In this document: in pieces, positions 8,738-17,025 of the stretch
How the letters are laid out: the number at the start of each line of letters is the position of its first letter
Numbering within the stretch: position 1 is the first letter of the stretch
From: Paenibacillus chitinolyticus NBRC 15660
GTDB lineage: Bacteria > Bacillota > Bacilli > Paenibacillales > NBRC-103111
Assembly (NCBI RefSeq): GCF_000739915.1
Contig: NZ_BBJT01000006.1
Coordinates: forward strand, 124,001 to 188,000
Reading direction: 5' to 3'
Length of the DNA: 64,000 nucleotides
Program-made: the position numbers and the translations under genes
Notes under the pieces: generated by a model
Databases searched by the model: none
Seen by the model: the letters and a program-made list of their open reading frames with translations, nothing else
Told to the model about the DNA's origin: nothing

Positions 8738-8766
8738 ATTATATCATCCTTTGTCTGCCAGTTCAA
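8738..8766 (-). promoter_or_regulatory. sigma-A promoter of the cold shock gene
   Basis: -35 TTGAAC (8766-8761), 17-base spacer, -10 TATAAT (8743-8738), with TG one base upstream making an extended -10. This is one of the best promoters in the window, fitting an abundant protein. Confidence 0.8.
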
Positions 8767-8780
8767 CTGCCAGAAAGGGG

Positions 8781-9497
8781 TCAATCCGCAACTTTATGCA
8801 AAGTCAAGTAGTCCCTCGAACCCGGGATAAAAGCGAGCCGCGTCGGCCTATATTCGGCGGTGACGCCCTCTCTGGCGAGCTCCGCCAGCAGCTCGGGAAG
8901 CTGAGGATACAGCTCTCCGCCGAACGTCAGCAGCGGATAAATCCGCACTTCTCCGCCCGGTTTACAAACTCTCAGCAGCTCTCTCATCGCCTGGAGGTGA
9001 AATTCGGGGCCGAACTGCTCTCCGTACAGAAACAAGAAGTGGCTGCACAGCACAAGATCGAACTCATCCTCCGAGTGAGGAAGTTCCGGCAGCGAAGCCG
9101 CCGCGTATTTCTCTTCGCGGGAAGCGGGATTCGCATAATCGGCGGCAAAATCCGCGAATGACTTTTTGCGAAGCTCTTTCAGGAGCTCGGGGCCTTCATA
9201 GAAGTCCCAATTGTACATGTGCCTTCTCTCCGTCAGCTTGGCAATAAACCGGTCGATCTCCTCTAGACCCAGCCCTTCGATTTCCGAAGGCCCCATCGCA
9301 TACAGGGGATCCGCCGCTCTGGCCTCGATTTCCCTTCGGGAAGCCTCGGCCGTAAATGCCGAAGCGCCGGCGCCGGTATCCAGCACGCGCTTGCCGCGCA
9401 GCTTTTCCGGCTCCAAGTCAAACATCCGGACGTATTCCTCGAAATTGCGGCATGTCATAGCGACACCCGTCTGCTCATAAAAGCGTTTTGTCTCCAT
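8781..9497 (-). CDS. class I SAM-dependent methyltransferase
   Basis: 238 aa from the chosen start. Motif I reads VLDTGAGASAF, with the acidic residue after the next strand (AADPLYA). Later the DLVLCSHFLFL strand (motif IV position) and an LLRVCKPGGEVRIYPL strand (post-II) follow, the order of a Rossmann-type methyltransferase. The start at 9497 is taken because GAGGAG stands about 11 bases upstream. The frame remains open to 9602, but nothing supports translation there. The gene stands alone between an uncharacterised small gene and the cold shock gene. The substrate is unknown. Confidence 0.82.
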   Translation of the reverse strand: METKRFYEQTGVAMTCRNFEEYVRMFDLEPEKLRGKRVLDTGAGASAFTAEASRREIEARAADPLYAMGPSEIEGLGLEEIDRFIAKLTERRHMYNWDFYEGPELLKELRKKSFADFAADYANPASREEKYAAASLPELPHSEDEFDLVLCSHFLFLYGEQFGPEFHLQAMRELLRVCKPGGEVRIYPLLTFGGELYPQLPELLAELAREGVTAEYRPTRLAFIPGSRDYLTLHKVAD

Positions 9498-9763
9498 CTC
9501 AACTGCACTCTCCTCTTCTCGGCTCATCTCAACTAAACTGATTGTCCGTCGCTGCGGACGGGACTTTACGGATAAGTGACGGCGGCTCTCGATCTGCCTC
9601 ATCCAACTTTTCCCATAAAGATTGAAAGTATTGTACCACCTCCGTCCGGTTCATGCTAGTGAAATTTTCAATCCCTTATGCTAAAGTAAGATGCAAGCGG
9701 TTGGGGCATTCTTACCTTTAAATTCGTCCCTCATCCTTCAAACCAGATTAAAGGAGAATTCTC

Positions 9764-10006
9764 ATGTCACACGTGATAAAAAAACATGTCATCTTCAAAA
9801 GAGACAAATGGAATATGGTTACGGTTGAAGTGAACGGTTCCCGGCTTGTCGCCAGGGAGATTTCGGACCAATGGGGTGAAGACACTCATACTTTTCTCAG
9901 CCGGCCGGCCTTGATGCAATGGGCTCGGGAGCGATTCCCGCGGGATCTGTTCGAGGGGACCGACGAAGAATATGACGCCATGATGGAAGCTTTCCGCAAC
10001 GTCTGA
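9764..10006 (+). CDS. small uncharacterised protein, 80 aa
   Basis: Starts 8 bases after a clear AAAGGAG. The sequence is soluble, with basic beta-rich character at the N-terminus (KKHVIFKRDKWNMVTVEVNGSRL) and an acidic C-terminal helix (EGTDEEYDAMMEAFRN). There is no membrane segment, cysteine or motif I recognise. It stands alone just upstream of the riboswitch promoter. Codon use resembles its neighbours, so I regard it as a real gene of unknown function. Confidence 0.75.
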   Translation: MSHVIKKHVIFKRDKWNMVTVEVNGSRLVAREISDQWGEDTHTFLSRPALMQWARERFPRDLFEGTDEEYDAMMEAFRNV

Positions 10007-10024
10007 ATCAGGCTAACAAATGTC

Positions 10025-10054
10025 TTGACGTATTTGCGACACGCGCGTTATACT
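10025..10054 (+). promoter_or_regulatory. promoter of the riboswitch-TerC transcript
   Basis: -35 TTGACG (10025-10030), 18-base spacer, -10 TATACT (10049-10054), about 25 bases before the conserved riboswitch core. Confidence 0.8.
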
Positions 10055-10079
10055 GAGCACAGAAAACTAAATGTACGGG

Positions 10080-10192
10080 ACAGTCAAAGGGGAGTAGCTT
10101 CTACAGTAAAGTCGTCAGTTCGGGTTGGACAACAGCCCCGGCTTTATTGGCAACGAAAGTTGTTAGCAAGACCTTTGCCAGCACGCTGGTAA
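10080..10192 (+). ncRNA. yybP-ykoY manganese riboswitch aptamer
   Basis: The hallmark AAAGGGGAGTAGC (10086-10098) and the 3' element GCAAGACCTTTG (10166-10177) bracket internal helices. Closing helix P1 pairs CAAAGG (10085-10090) with CCTTTG (10172-10177). This matches the yybP-ykoY family, an Mn2+ sensor that controls manganese-handling membrane proteins. It lies between a sigma-A promoter and a TerC-family gene, the classic partner. Family assignment is by recalled consensus. The pairings are read directly from the sequence. Confidence 0.9.
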
Positions 10193-10209
10193 AGGTCTTT
10201 TCTTCTTCG
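10168..10209 (+). terminator. riboswitch terminator 1 (overlaps P1)
   Basis: 14-bp stem, 10168-10181 with 10186-10199, CACG loop, then TTTCTTCTT. Its 5' arm contains the P1 3' strand (10172-10177), so P1 and this terminator exclude each other. The metal-bound aptamer should therefore prevent termination. Confidence 0.85.
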
Positions 10210-10217
10210 CTGGAGAA

Positions 10218-10255
10218 AAATGCCTTTACCGGATAATTCGGTAAGGCATTTTTTT
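10218..10255 (+). terminator. riboswitch terminator 2
   Basis: Stem 10218-10231 with 10239-10253, one bulged T, then a run of seven T. Its 5' arm CCTTTACC (10223-10230) is the exact complement of GGTAAAGG (10188-10195) in the 3' arm of terminator 1, giving a possible antiterminator. Confidence 0.85.
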
Positions 10256-10327
10256 GTAGATTGCCGTCGAATTAGAAGTCCCGGACTTGCAAACCCTATT
10301 TTAAGATGAAGGAGTGAACTCACTATC

Positions 10328-11164
10328 ATGGACTGGTTCTCAACAGCATCCTTGCTTACCTTGCTCAACATCATTATCATCGATCTCGTGTTAGCGGGAG
10401 ACAATGCCATCGTCATCGGGATGGCTGCCAAAAACGTACCCAAGAACCTGCAGAAGCGGGTCATCCTTTGGGGGACTGCAGGTGCGGTCGGTATCCGCGT
10501 AGTCGCAACCGTTCTCGTTGTGTATCTGCTTAAAATTCCCGGCCTGCTCTTCGTAGGCGGACTGCTGCTGGTCTGGATTGCGCTCAAGCTTCTCACGGAT
10601 AAAAGTGATCACGACAATATCGCGGCGAAAAATACGGTCGGAGCCGCGATAACCACCATTATCGCCGCCGACGCGGCAATGGGCATCGATAACGTGATTG
10701 CGATTGCCGGTGCGGCTCACGGCCATATCGGCCTCGTCATTATCGGACTGCTGGTAAGCGTGCCGATCGTCGTCTGGGGAAGCACCATTTTCATCAAAGT
10801 CGTCGACCGGTTTCCGATTGTCATGTACATCGGTTCCGGGGTACTCGCCTATACCGCAGCCAAAATGCTGACGGAAGAAAATTTCATTATGCACGATTAT
10901 TTCTCCGCTAACCCGCTTGTAAAATGGCTCTTTATCGCCGTCGTTATCGTCGGAGTACTCGTAACCGGTTATGTCGTGAAAATGTCCGGTTATTCCGTTA
11001 AGATCAACGACCGCGGCCAGCTCACCCTTCCCAAGCATGTGGGCCACGAAGCCAACATCGCACCGGAAGACCGGTTTACCGTGCAGTCGGATCCGAGCGG
11101 CCGTCTCGTCTTCGTCAAAGTAGGTCCGGACAAAGATCCGAAGTCCGTTAAATCCGCCGGCTGA
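10328..11164 (+). CDS. TerC family integral membrane protein (YkoY-like)
   Basis: 278 aa. About seven TM helices carry the paired acidic motifs of TerC: DLVLAGDNAIVIGMA near residue 20 and DAAMGIDNVIAIAGAA near residue 120. The family exports Mn2+ and helps metallate secreted enzymes. After the last helix a cytoplasmic tail of about 60 residues (YSVKINDRGQLTLPK onward) looks like a small beta domain, not found in the shortest members. The Mn2+ riboswitch immediately upstream supports a role in manganese efflux or supply to exported proteins. AAGGAG is about 14 bases from the ATG. A terminator follows at 11197. Confidence 0.93.
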   Translation: MDWFSTASLLTLLNIIIIDLVLAGDNAIVIGMAAKNVPKNLQKRVILWGTAGAVGIRVVATVLVVYLLKIPGLLFVGGLLLVWIALKLLTDKSDHDNIAAKNTVGAAITTIIAADAAMGIDNVIAIAGAAHGHIGLVIIGLLVSVPIVVWGSTIFIKVVDRFPIVMYIGSGVLAYTAAKMLTEENFIMHDYFSANPLVKWLFIAVVIVGVLVTGYVVKMSGYSVKINDRGQLTLPKHVGHEANIAPEDRFTVQSDPSGRLVFVKVGPDKDPKSVKSAG

Positions 11165-11196
11165 CGATCAAGCTCCGCATCCCGTGAATCTCCCGG

Positions 11197-11233
11197 ACCC
11201 GCCCCTTTCCGTTGAAAGGCCGGCGGGTTTTTG
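11197..11233 (+). terminator. terminator after the TerC gene
   Basis: ACCCGCC (11197-11203) pairs with GGCGGGT (11222-11228), with CTTTC/GAAAG inside, then TTTTT. Confidence 0.88.
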
Positions 11234-11325
11234 CGCGTTAGCCGGAAAAGAGGGAAATCGTCCGCATGAAGCGAAATTGTATGGCATACTAGTTAAAACG
11301 CTTAATGGCATGAGGTGAACGTATT

Positions 11326-11514
11326 TTGGGGATTTCAAATGATGCATTGCTCTTTATCATCGCGGGCTTCGCTTTCGCGCTGCTTGTGCTTTATTCTCGC
11401 AACCGAATACCGGAACAGTTGCGCAGGCCGATGGCCATTTTCGCGCTGATCCTGGTGGTCTGCTCTTTCTCGTTGGTGGTCGTATCTCTGTTTAAATTAG
11501 GAATGGCGGGGTAA
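11326..11514 (+). CDS. small two-helix membrane protein, 62 aa
   Basis: Begins with TTG at 11326, eight bases after a GAGGTGA ribosome binding site. It has two hydrophobic segments, LLFIIAGFAFALLVLY and MAIFALILVVCSFSLVVVSL, joined by a short basic loop (SRNRIPEQLRRP). This hairpin topology suggests a small inner-membrane protein with both ends on the same side. No family recognised. It lies between the TerC gene and pepF and has no clear partner. Confidence 0.7.
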   Translation: MGISNDALLFIIAGFAFALLVLYSRNRIPEQLRRPMAIFALILVVCSFSLVVVSLFKLGMAG

Positions 11515-11749
11515 TCGCGGGCGAATTTACTTCCCATACGCATTCCCCTATAATGATAATTAATCTTCCGATCGGTCATACTAGACGGGATTCCCGAAAA
11601 GTCAACTGGGAAAATCCGTCTGGGGAGCGTGAAACCGTATGCGCCTCTTACCGATCGCCCTTATGGCCGGATTGCTCGCGTCCACGCTGGTTCCCGGCAG
11701 CGGCGCGCATTCGGCCGCCAATCCGAAATCATCTGTCAGGAGGGTTCCC

Positions 11750-13540
11750 ATGAACCAAATTCCCGTTCGTAAAGACGTCCCGGCCGAGCACCGCTGGAAG
11801 CTGGAGGATCTTTTCGCCAATCAAGAAGCCTGGAACAAAGAATACAACGAAACGAAAGAAGCATTGGGCAAAATCGGCCAATTTCACGGCAAGTTAAGCG
11901 ATCCAGCCGCTGTGAAGCAATGCTTCGAGCTGGAAGACGATATTTCCCTACATACCGAAAGACTGTACGTGTATTCCAACATGAAGCACCACGAAGATAT
12001 GACGGACCCTACATACCAGGCTCTGTCGGATAAAGCCCAGAAGCTCAGCGTGGAAGTGAGCCAGGCGCTCTCTTTCATCTCGCCCGAAATCGTGAGCCTA
12101 TCCGAAGAGCAATTAAAGGCGCTCGTGGAGAACAAGGATCTGGCGCCATACAAAACGACGCTGGAAGAAATGATCCGCCAGAAGCCGCACGTGCTGTCCA
12201 AGGAAGAAGAAGCGCTGCTGGCGATGGCCGGTAATATGTCCGGCGCTCCGAGCAACATTTTCGGCATGATCAACAATGCGGACATGAAATTCCCTAAGGT
12301 GAAGAACGAGAACGGCGAGGAAGCCGAGCTGACACACGGAAGCTACATCCAGTTCCTCGAGAGCCGCGATCGTCAGGTTCGCGAGCAAGCTTTCAAAGCC
12401 GTTTACGAGACGTATGCCAAGCAGAAAAACACGATAGCCGCTACGCTTTCGTCCAACATCAACAAGAACATCTTCTATTCGCAGGCGCGGAAATATCCGT
12501 CCGTTCTGGAGATGTCCCTGTTCGGCGACAACATCAAACCGGAAGTATACACGAATCTGATCGATACGATTCACGAATCGCTCCCGCTTCTTCAGCGCTA
12601 CATGAAGCTGCGTAAGAAGCTGCTCAAAGTCGACGAGCTTCACATGTACGATCTGTTCGTGCCGCTTGTAGACGATCTCAAGATGAAAATCACCTACGAC
12701 GAAGCGAAAGAAACGATCAAGGATAGCCTGGCTCCGCTCGGCAAACCCTACGTGGAAACGCTGGAAAAAGGCTACAACGACGGCTGGATCGATATTTACG
12801 AAAACCAGAACAAGCGCAGCGGCGCCTACAGCTGGGGCGCTTACGGCACGCACCCTTACGTGCTGCTTAACCACAAAGAAAATCTGAACAGCATGTTTAC
12901 GCTGGCGCATGAAATGGGCCACGCCATCCATTCCTACCTGTCGGACGAAAATCAGCCGTACCGGGACGCCCAGTACACGATTTTCCTGGCCGAAGTGGCT
13001 TCCACGCTCAACGAAGCGCTTCTGATGGACTACCTGCTGAAGCATACGGACGATCCGAAGAAGAAGCTGTACCTGCTTACTTATTATGCCGATCAGTTCC
13101 GTACGACCGTGTTCCGCCAGACCATGTTCGCCGAGTTCGAGAAAATCACGCACGAGAAGATGGAAAAGGGCGAATCGCTTACGGCACAGGAGTTCAGCAA
13201 AATCTATTATGATTTGAATACCCTCTATCATGGTAAAGAAATGGTAGTGGACAAAGATATCGAAATGGAATGGGCGCGTATCCCACACTTCTATAACAGC
13301 TTCTATGTGTATAAATATGCGACGGGCTTCTCCGCTGCCACGAGTTTCTCCAAACAGATTCTCGACGAAGGCCAGCCTGCCGTGGAACGCTACCTCGGCT
13401 TCTTGAAGAGCGGCGGAAGCGACTATTCCATCAACATTCTGAAAAAAGCCGGCGTGGATATGTCAACTCCAGAGCCGATCAAGCAGGCTATGAGCGTATT
13501 CGCTTCCGTGCTTGATCAGATGGAAGAGCTGACGAAGTAA
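11750..13540 (+). CDS. pepF: oligoendopeptidase F (M3B family)
   Basis: 596 aa zinc metallopeptidase that cleaves short peptides (about 7-17 residues) in the cytoplasm. The zinc site HEMGH lies near residue 387, with the downstream glutamate in LAEVASTLNEALLMDYLL. The length matches the family (about 600 aa). AGGAGGG (11738-11744) five bases before ATG 11750 gives the cytosolic form starting MNQIPVRKDVP. The frame stays open to an ATG at 11639, with its own GGGGAG ten bases ahead. That form would add 37 residues resembling a signal peptide (LLPIALMAGLLASTLVPG). Monocistronic. Confidence 0.95.
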   Translation: MNQIPVRKDVPAEHRWKLEDLFANQEAWNKEYNETKEALGKIGQFHGKLSDPAAVKQCFELEDDISLHTERLYVYSNMKHHEDMTDPTYQALSDKAQKLSVEVSQALSFISPEIVSLSEEQLKALVENKDLAPYKTTLEEMIRQKPHVLSKEEEALLAMAGNMSGAPSNIFGMINNADMKFPKVKNENGEEAELTHGSYIQFLESRDRQVREQAFKAVYETYAKQKNTIAATLSSNINKNIFYSQARKYPSVLEMSLFGDNIKPEVYTNLIDTIHESLPLLQRYMKLRKKLLKVDELHMYDLFVPLVDDLKMKITYDEAKETIKDSLAPLGKPYVETLEKGYNDGWIDIYENQNKRSGAYSWGAYGTHPYVLLNHKENLNSMFTLAHEMGHAIHSYLSDENQPYRDAQYTIFLAEVASTLNEALLMDYLLKHTDDPKKKLYLLTYYADQFRTTVFRQTMFAEFEKITHEKMEKGESLTAQEFSKIYYDLNTLYHGKEMVVDKDIEMEWARIPHFYNSFYVYKYATGFSAATSFSKQILDEGQPAVERYLGFLKSGGSDYSINILKKAGVDMSTPEPIKQAMSVFASVLDQMEELTK

Positions 13541-13564
13541 TTCACGCGGACTTCTCCCGAGCTT

Positions 13565-13595
13565 TAAGGCCGATGAACCGTTTCACGGCCTTTTT
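13565..13595 (+). terminator. terminator after pepF
   Basis: AAGGCCG (13566-13572) pairs with CGGCCTT (13586-13592), followed by TTT. Confidence 0.8.
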
Positions 13596-13619
13596 GCCGG
13601 TTTAAAGGAGAGATTTTTC

Positions 13620-14009
13620 ATGAAGTCGAACCGTATTCAATGGCTGCTCATCGGCGCTCTTATTTTCGCCCTTATTACGACGGTTTTCGCAGTGGTGAAC
13701 ATGGATCAGGTTCGTGTCAATTTCGTGTTTATGGAAACGAACGCGCCTCTTATCCTGGTCATCGTGATATCCACGGTTCTCGGCGGACTTATCGTCGGCC
13801 TGTTCGGCATTTTGCGTCAGGTGCAGATGCAGAAAGAAATCAAGGAGCTTCGCAAAAAGCTGAGCGGCTCCGCCGTTCCCGCCGATACGGAAGTGCTGCC
13901 GGGCACTGCCGCCGCAGAAGCCGCTTCCGCTTCTTACGAAGAGCGTCTGCCCGGCGAGGAAGCCTCCGGCAAGAAAGAGTTCGGCAAGAACAACTCCGGC
14001 GCGCTGTAA
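13620..14009 (+). CDS. LapA family (DUF1049) membrane protein
   Basis: 129 aa. Two TM helices (WLLIGALIFALITTVFAVVNM and LILVIVISTVLGGLIVGLFG) are separated by a short loop with the VRVNFVFME strand characteristic of LapA domains. A cytoplasmic coiled coil (QVQMQKEIKELRKKL) and an Ala/Glu-rich disordered tail follow. In proteobacteria LapA/YciS proteins belong to lipopolysaccharide assembly complexes. In Firmicutes the role is unknown. AAAGGAGAG precedes the ATG. Terminated at 14020. Confidence 0.88.
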   Translation: MKSNRIQWLLIGALIFALITTVFAVVNMDQVRVNFVFMETNAPLILVIVISTVLGGLIVGLFGILRQVQMQKEIKELRKKLSGSAVPADTEVLPGTAAAEAASASYEERLPGEEASGKKEFGKNNSGAL

Positions 14010-14019
14010 GCCAAAACCG

Positions 14020-14071
14020 AAAAACCTCCATCCGTGCGGCCGTTACGGCCTGCCGGGATGGAGGTTTTTTC
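14020..14071. terminator. bidirectional terminator
   Basis: AAAACCTCCATCC and GGATGGAGGTTTT arms with TTTTTT on the plus strand and an A-tract for the opposite direction. It separates the LapA-like gene from the convergent DUF92 gene. Confidence 0.9.
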
Positions 14072-14162
14072 TTGTTTCGGCACGTTAGGCCAAGACGCGG
14101 TGGGTTGCACCATCGGCGGGCGAGCGGCGGCGCGTCAAGCCCGGCAGCGGCTCGCAGGCTGT

Positions 14163-15074
14163 TCACAGCCAGCCTGCGAGCAGGGCCGCCGCAAGCGCCG
14201 CGGCGCCGCCGAAGAGCGAACCGATGACGTTCACGGCATCGTTCGTCATCCAGGCGAAGCCCCGCAGCGGCTCGGCGGGTGAGCCGCAGTGCGAGCCGCG
14301 CTCGATGTCGCGGCCGCACACGGCGCAGCGGTACATCGCCTGCCACTTCGCGCCGATCAGCGAATCGGACAGCGATCCGGCGAGGCCGCCGGCCAGACCC
14401 GCCGCAAGCAGCGGCAGCAGCGTCTCCAGCGGATGCTGCGCCCCGGCGGTCAGCACAGCGGCCGCCTGCCGGCCGGACGCAGCCGCCACGGCCGCGGCGG
14501 CGTCAGCGGCTCCCGTGACGGCGCCGCTCCCCAGCCTGGCCAGCAGCCACGCCGCCGCGCCGATAAAGAGCCCGCCCGCGCAAGTCGCGAGCAGCCCGAG
14601 GGCGGTGACCCCGCCGGACGTGCCGGGAGCGACTTTGCGCCCCGTCAGGATGGAGCGGGGAGCGGTCCGGCTCAGCCCGCCGATTTCCGTGGCCCAGGTA
14701 TCGGCCGTGACGGCGGCCATAACGCCTACGAAAGCGGCCCACCAGGCGGGATGAGGGGCGATCACCGAGCCGATGCAAAGCAGAAGCCCCAGGCCCCCGT
14801 TTGCGGCCACTTGCCCGGCGTCCCGGTTGCCGCTTTTGGCGTAGCCTGATTCGATGGCCGCTTTGCGCTTATGCTTGTACTTGGACAGCAGCGTCGAAGC
14901 AACGAAAAACGCGATCAGGGTGCCGAACCAAGCGGCCGAGCCGAGCGAATACATCAGCGTGCCCAAGACAACCGCCGCGGCCGCGCCCGACACGGTCAGG
15001 GAGCGCTTCGAATAGGCGGCCCCCGCCACCAGGACGCTTCCCAGCAGCCCTATCCACACATCCATTCCCGACAT
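14163..15074 (-). CDS. DUF92 (TIGR00297) integral membrane protein
   Basis: 303 aa multi-pass protein. LTVSGAAAAVVLGTLMYSLG near the N-terminus, FVASTLLSKYKHKRK, GNRDAGQVAANGGLG, AAVTADTWATEIG and GTSGGVTALGL are signatures of the DUF92 family. This family includes the plant phytyl-phosphate kinase VTE6, and its bacterial members are presumed CTP-dependent prenyl-alcohol or lipid kinases. The start at 15074 is chosen because GGGGAG is eight bases upstream. An open frame continues to 15116. The gene is very GC-rich toward its 3' end (poly-Ala codons). Function in bacteria is unproven. Confidence 0.88.
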   Translation of the reverse strand: MSGMDVWIGLLGSVLVAGAAYSKRSLTVSGAAAAVVLGTLMYSLGSAAWFGTLIAFFVASTLLSKYKHKRKAAIESGYAKSGNRDAGQVAANGGLGLLLCIGSVIAPHPAWWAAFVGVMAAVTADTWATEIGGLSRTAPRSILTGRKVAPGTSGGVTALGLLATCAGGLFIGAAAWLLARLGSGAVTGAADAAAAVAAASGRQAAAVLTAGAQHPLETLLPLLAAGLAGGLAGSLSDSLIGAKWQAMYRCAVCGRDIERGSHCGSPAEPLRGFAWMTNDAVNVIGSLFGGAAALAAALLAGWL

Positions 15075-15236
15075 TCTCACATCTCCCCTTCTTTCAATCA
15101 TCCGAACAAAAAACAAGACAAAGCAATGCCTGCAAAAGACGGCGGCTGCAAACCGCGGGTTTCGTTTTCCGTATTTCGGGTAAAAATAAGAATAGATCCC
15201 GCATCACACATTCGTTTATGAGGGGAGATTTTAATC

Positions 15237-15569
15237 ATGGAAACCAACCGAAACAAGCCGAACGAGGCCATCAACCCGATTACGGATGAAAATAAGCATA
15301 ACCCTTACACCAATCAGAAAAATAATGTCCGTAAATATGAGAATGAAGATCTCGAATCCGTAAAAGAGCATGAATATCATGACGCCAAGCAAAATTCCGC
15401 TGATCGCGACATCAACGAGGTCATGAACGGTTCGATGGCGCCGAACATGGATGAAATCAAACAGCTCGGCAAAGACATGGAAGGCATGAAAACCAACGAG
15501 GACCTCACGGAAGAAGGCCTTCTTCCCGACCCGATTCAGAACGAGCGCGAAGAAGAAGCTTCCCGCTAA
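15237..15569 (+). CDS. hydrophilic uncharacterised protein, 110 aa
   Basis: Preceded by GAGGGGAG eight bases from the ATG. Very polar, rich in Asn, Glu, Lys and Asp (METNRNKPNEAINPI, DLESVKEHEYHDAKQ), with no hydrophobic core segment and no cysteine, so it is probably largely disordered. Such proteins in spore formers are sometimes spore- or stress-related, but nothing here proves that. Single gene between divergent DUF92 and a downstream terminator. Confidence 0.72.
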   Translation: METNRNKPNEAINPITDENKHNPYTNQKNNVRKYENEDLESVKEHEYHDAKQNSADRDINEVMNGSMAPNMDEIKQLGKDMEGMKTNEDLTEEGLLPDPIQNEREEEASR

Positions 15570-15612
15570 TTTCCGCCTTAGGTCCATTATGGCAAAAATC
15601 GCCCTTTCAAGC

Positions 15613-15643
15613 AAAACACACCCCCACTCGGGAGGTGTGTTTT
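15613..15643. terminator. bidirectional terminator
   Basis: AACACACC (15615-15622) and GGTGTGTT (15634-15641), with AAAA before and TTTT after, between the convergent 110-aa gene and the CapA gene. Confidence 0.88.
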
Positions 15644-15650
15644 CTGCTTT

Positions 15651-16979
15651 TCAGGAAGCGGGTTCGATGGCTTTGCCGCGTATCTTAACACCGTAAGAAA
15701 TGGACTGGAGAAAATCCAACTGCTTTTTGTCGTAAGCCGCGTCCCTTTTCACAATCTGATCTTTTTGAATGTAATACGGGTTGAATTCTGCGGTGATCTT
15801 TCCGTTGATCAGCTTTAATGAAAGAAGTCCGGTGTCCGCTTTTGCGTCTTTCACATAATCGGGAAATAAAAAATTGCCGATGGAATATGCGATGGGCTTG
15901 CCTTTGTAAAATTCGAATCCTTGCAGAACGTGCACATGGCTCCCGATGATTCCGTCGGCCCCGGCATCGATCATTTCTTTGGCGAAGGTCCGCTGCCACT
16001 CTTCCGGTTTGTGGTTTTTCTCTACTCCCCAGTGCATATAGACGAATACATAGTCCGCGTCCTTGCTTTCCTGCCGGATGACCGGCAGAACGGCGGATTT
16101 GTCGTAAGCCTGAGCTATCCCCGGCGTATCGGGACCCGCAAACCAGTCCCGGCTCGGAATGAACCGGGAAAAGGCAAGAAATTTGATCCTGGCCCCGTTA
16201 ATTTCGACGGTTTTGGCTTTGTACGCTTCCGCGGCGTTGCGGCCGCCCCCGATATAAGGGAGACCCGCTTGCTTCAGGTGATTCAGCGTATCCAGAAAAC
16301 CCTGTCTCCCGAAATCGAGCACATGATTGTTCGCTATGGAAACGAGATCGAATCCGGCATTTTTTAATCCTTTCAGGGACGGCGGGTCCGATTTGAAATT
16401 ATAGAGCTGGTTCGTATCCTTTTCGGTCGCGTCGGTCACCGATGTTTCCAGATTCACGAAGGCGTAATCCGCCTTGGAAACTTCCGCTTTTACAAACTGA
16501 AAAGGATAATCCGGCCCCTTCTTCTTGATCGTTTCCTTCACGGACCAATCCATCAGTGCGTCCCCGGCAAAAATGAGATCAACGGCTTCATGATCGCCCA
16601 CTTTTTTGCGGACGGCAGGAGCCGTGTCCTGCGAACCCTTCGGCTTTTCGGTCGCTTTGGTTTCCCCTCGGTTCGCCGGTTTATCCGCCGGTTTCGTTTC
16701 CTTATTGCCGGTCGGTTCGCTTGCGGCAGCCTCCGCCGGCTCCTCCGTTTTCCCCGGGACCGGAGATGCCGCGGGTACGGGCGTTTTCTCCGGAGCCGGC
16801 ACCGCAGAGGAGGCGGGCTGATTGTCGCCGCCCGTCTTGGCGACCGGCTGTTCCGAAGACGCTGCGGCGAGCGGAGCGGATACCGCGTCCATTTTTATTT
16901 TGACAAGCATCAGTCCCGTAACGAGAACTGCGCTGAAAATCGCAGACACGATAAGAAGGGTCAATCTCTGTTTTTTCAT
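15651..16979 (-). CDS. CapA family (PGA_cap) metallophosphatase-like protein
   Basis: 442 aa. An N-terminal TM anchor (LTLLIVSAIFSAVLVTGLML) is followed by a ~100-residue Pro/Ala/Lys/Glu-rich linker, then the PGA_cap domain: DLIFAGDALMDWSVK, ADYAFVNLETSVTD, LVSIANNHVLDFGRQG, YVFVYMHWGVE and GSHVHVLQGFEFY. These are calcineurin-like metal-site motifs. CapA/PgsA proteins take part in poly-gamma-glutamate capsule synthesis or export, but no capB or capC is nearby, so the substrate here is open. It lies outside the membrane. It follows the FAH-family gene by 46 bases and may share its transcript. Confidence 0.88.
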   Translation of the reverse strand: MKKQRLTLLIVSAIFSAVLVTGLMLVKIKMDAVSAPLAAASSEQPVAKTGGDNQPASSAVPAPEKTPVPAASPVPGKTEEPAEAAASEPTGNKETKPADKPANRGETKATEKPKGSQDTAPAVRKKVGDHEAVDLIFAGDALMDWSVKETIKKKGPDYPFQFVKAEVSKADYAFVNLETSVTDATEKDTNQLYNFKSDPPSLKGLKNAGFDLVSIANNHVLDFGRQGFLDTLNHLKQAGLPYIGGGRNAAEAYKAKTVEINGARIKFLAFSRFIPSRDWFAGPDTPGIAQAYDKSAVLPVIRQESKDADYVFVYMHWGVEKNHKPEEWQRTFAKEMIDAGADGIIGSHVHVLQGFEFYKGKPIAYSIGNFLFPDYVKDAKADTGLLSLKLINGKITAEFNPYYIQKDQIVKRDAAYDKKQLDFLQSISYGVKIRGKAIEPAS

Positions 16980-17025
16980 CGGTCCCCTCTACTTTCCGCG
17001 GCAGGGCATTTCATCCTGTCCCTCC

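Noticed and set aside
12113-13288. 391-codon minus-strand frame inside pepF
   Set aside because: Antisense to the peptidase including its zinc site; no independent support.
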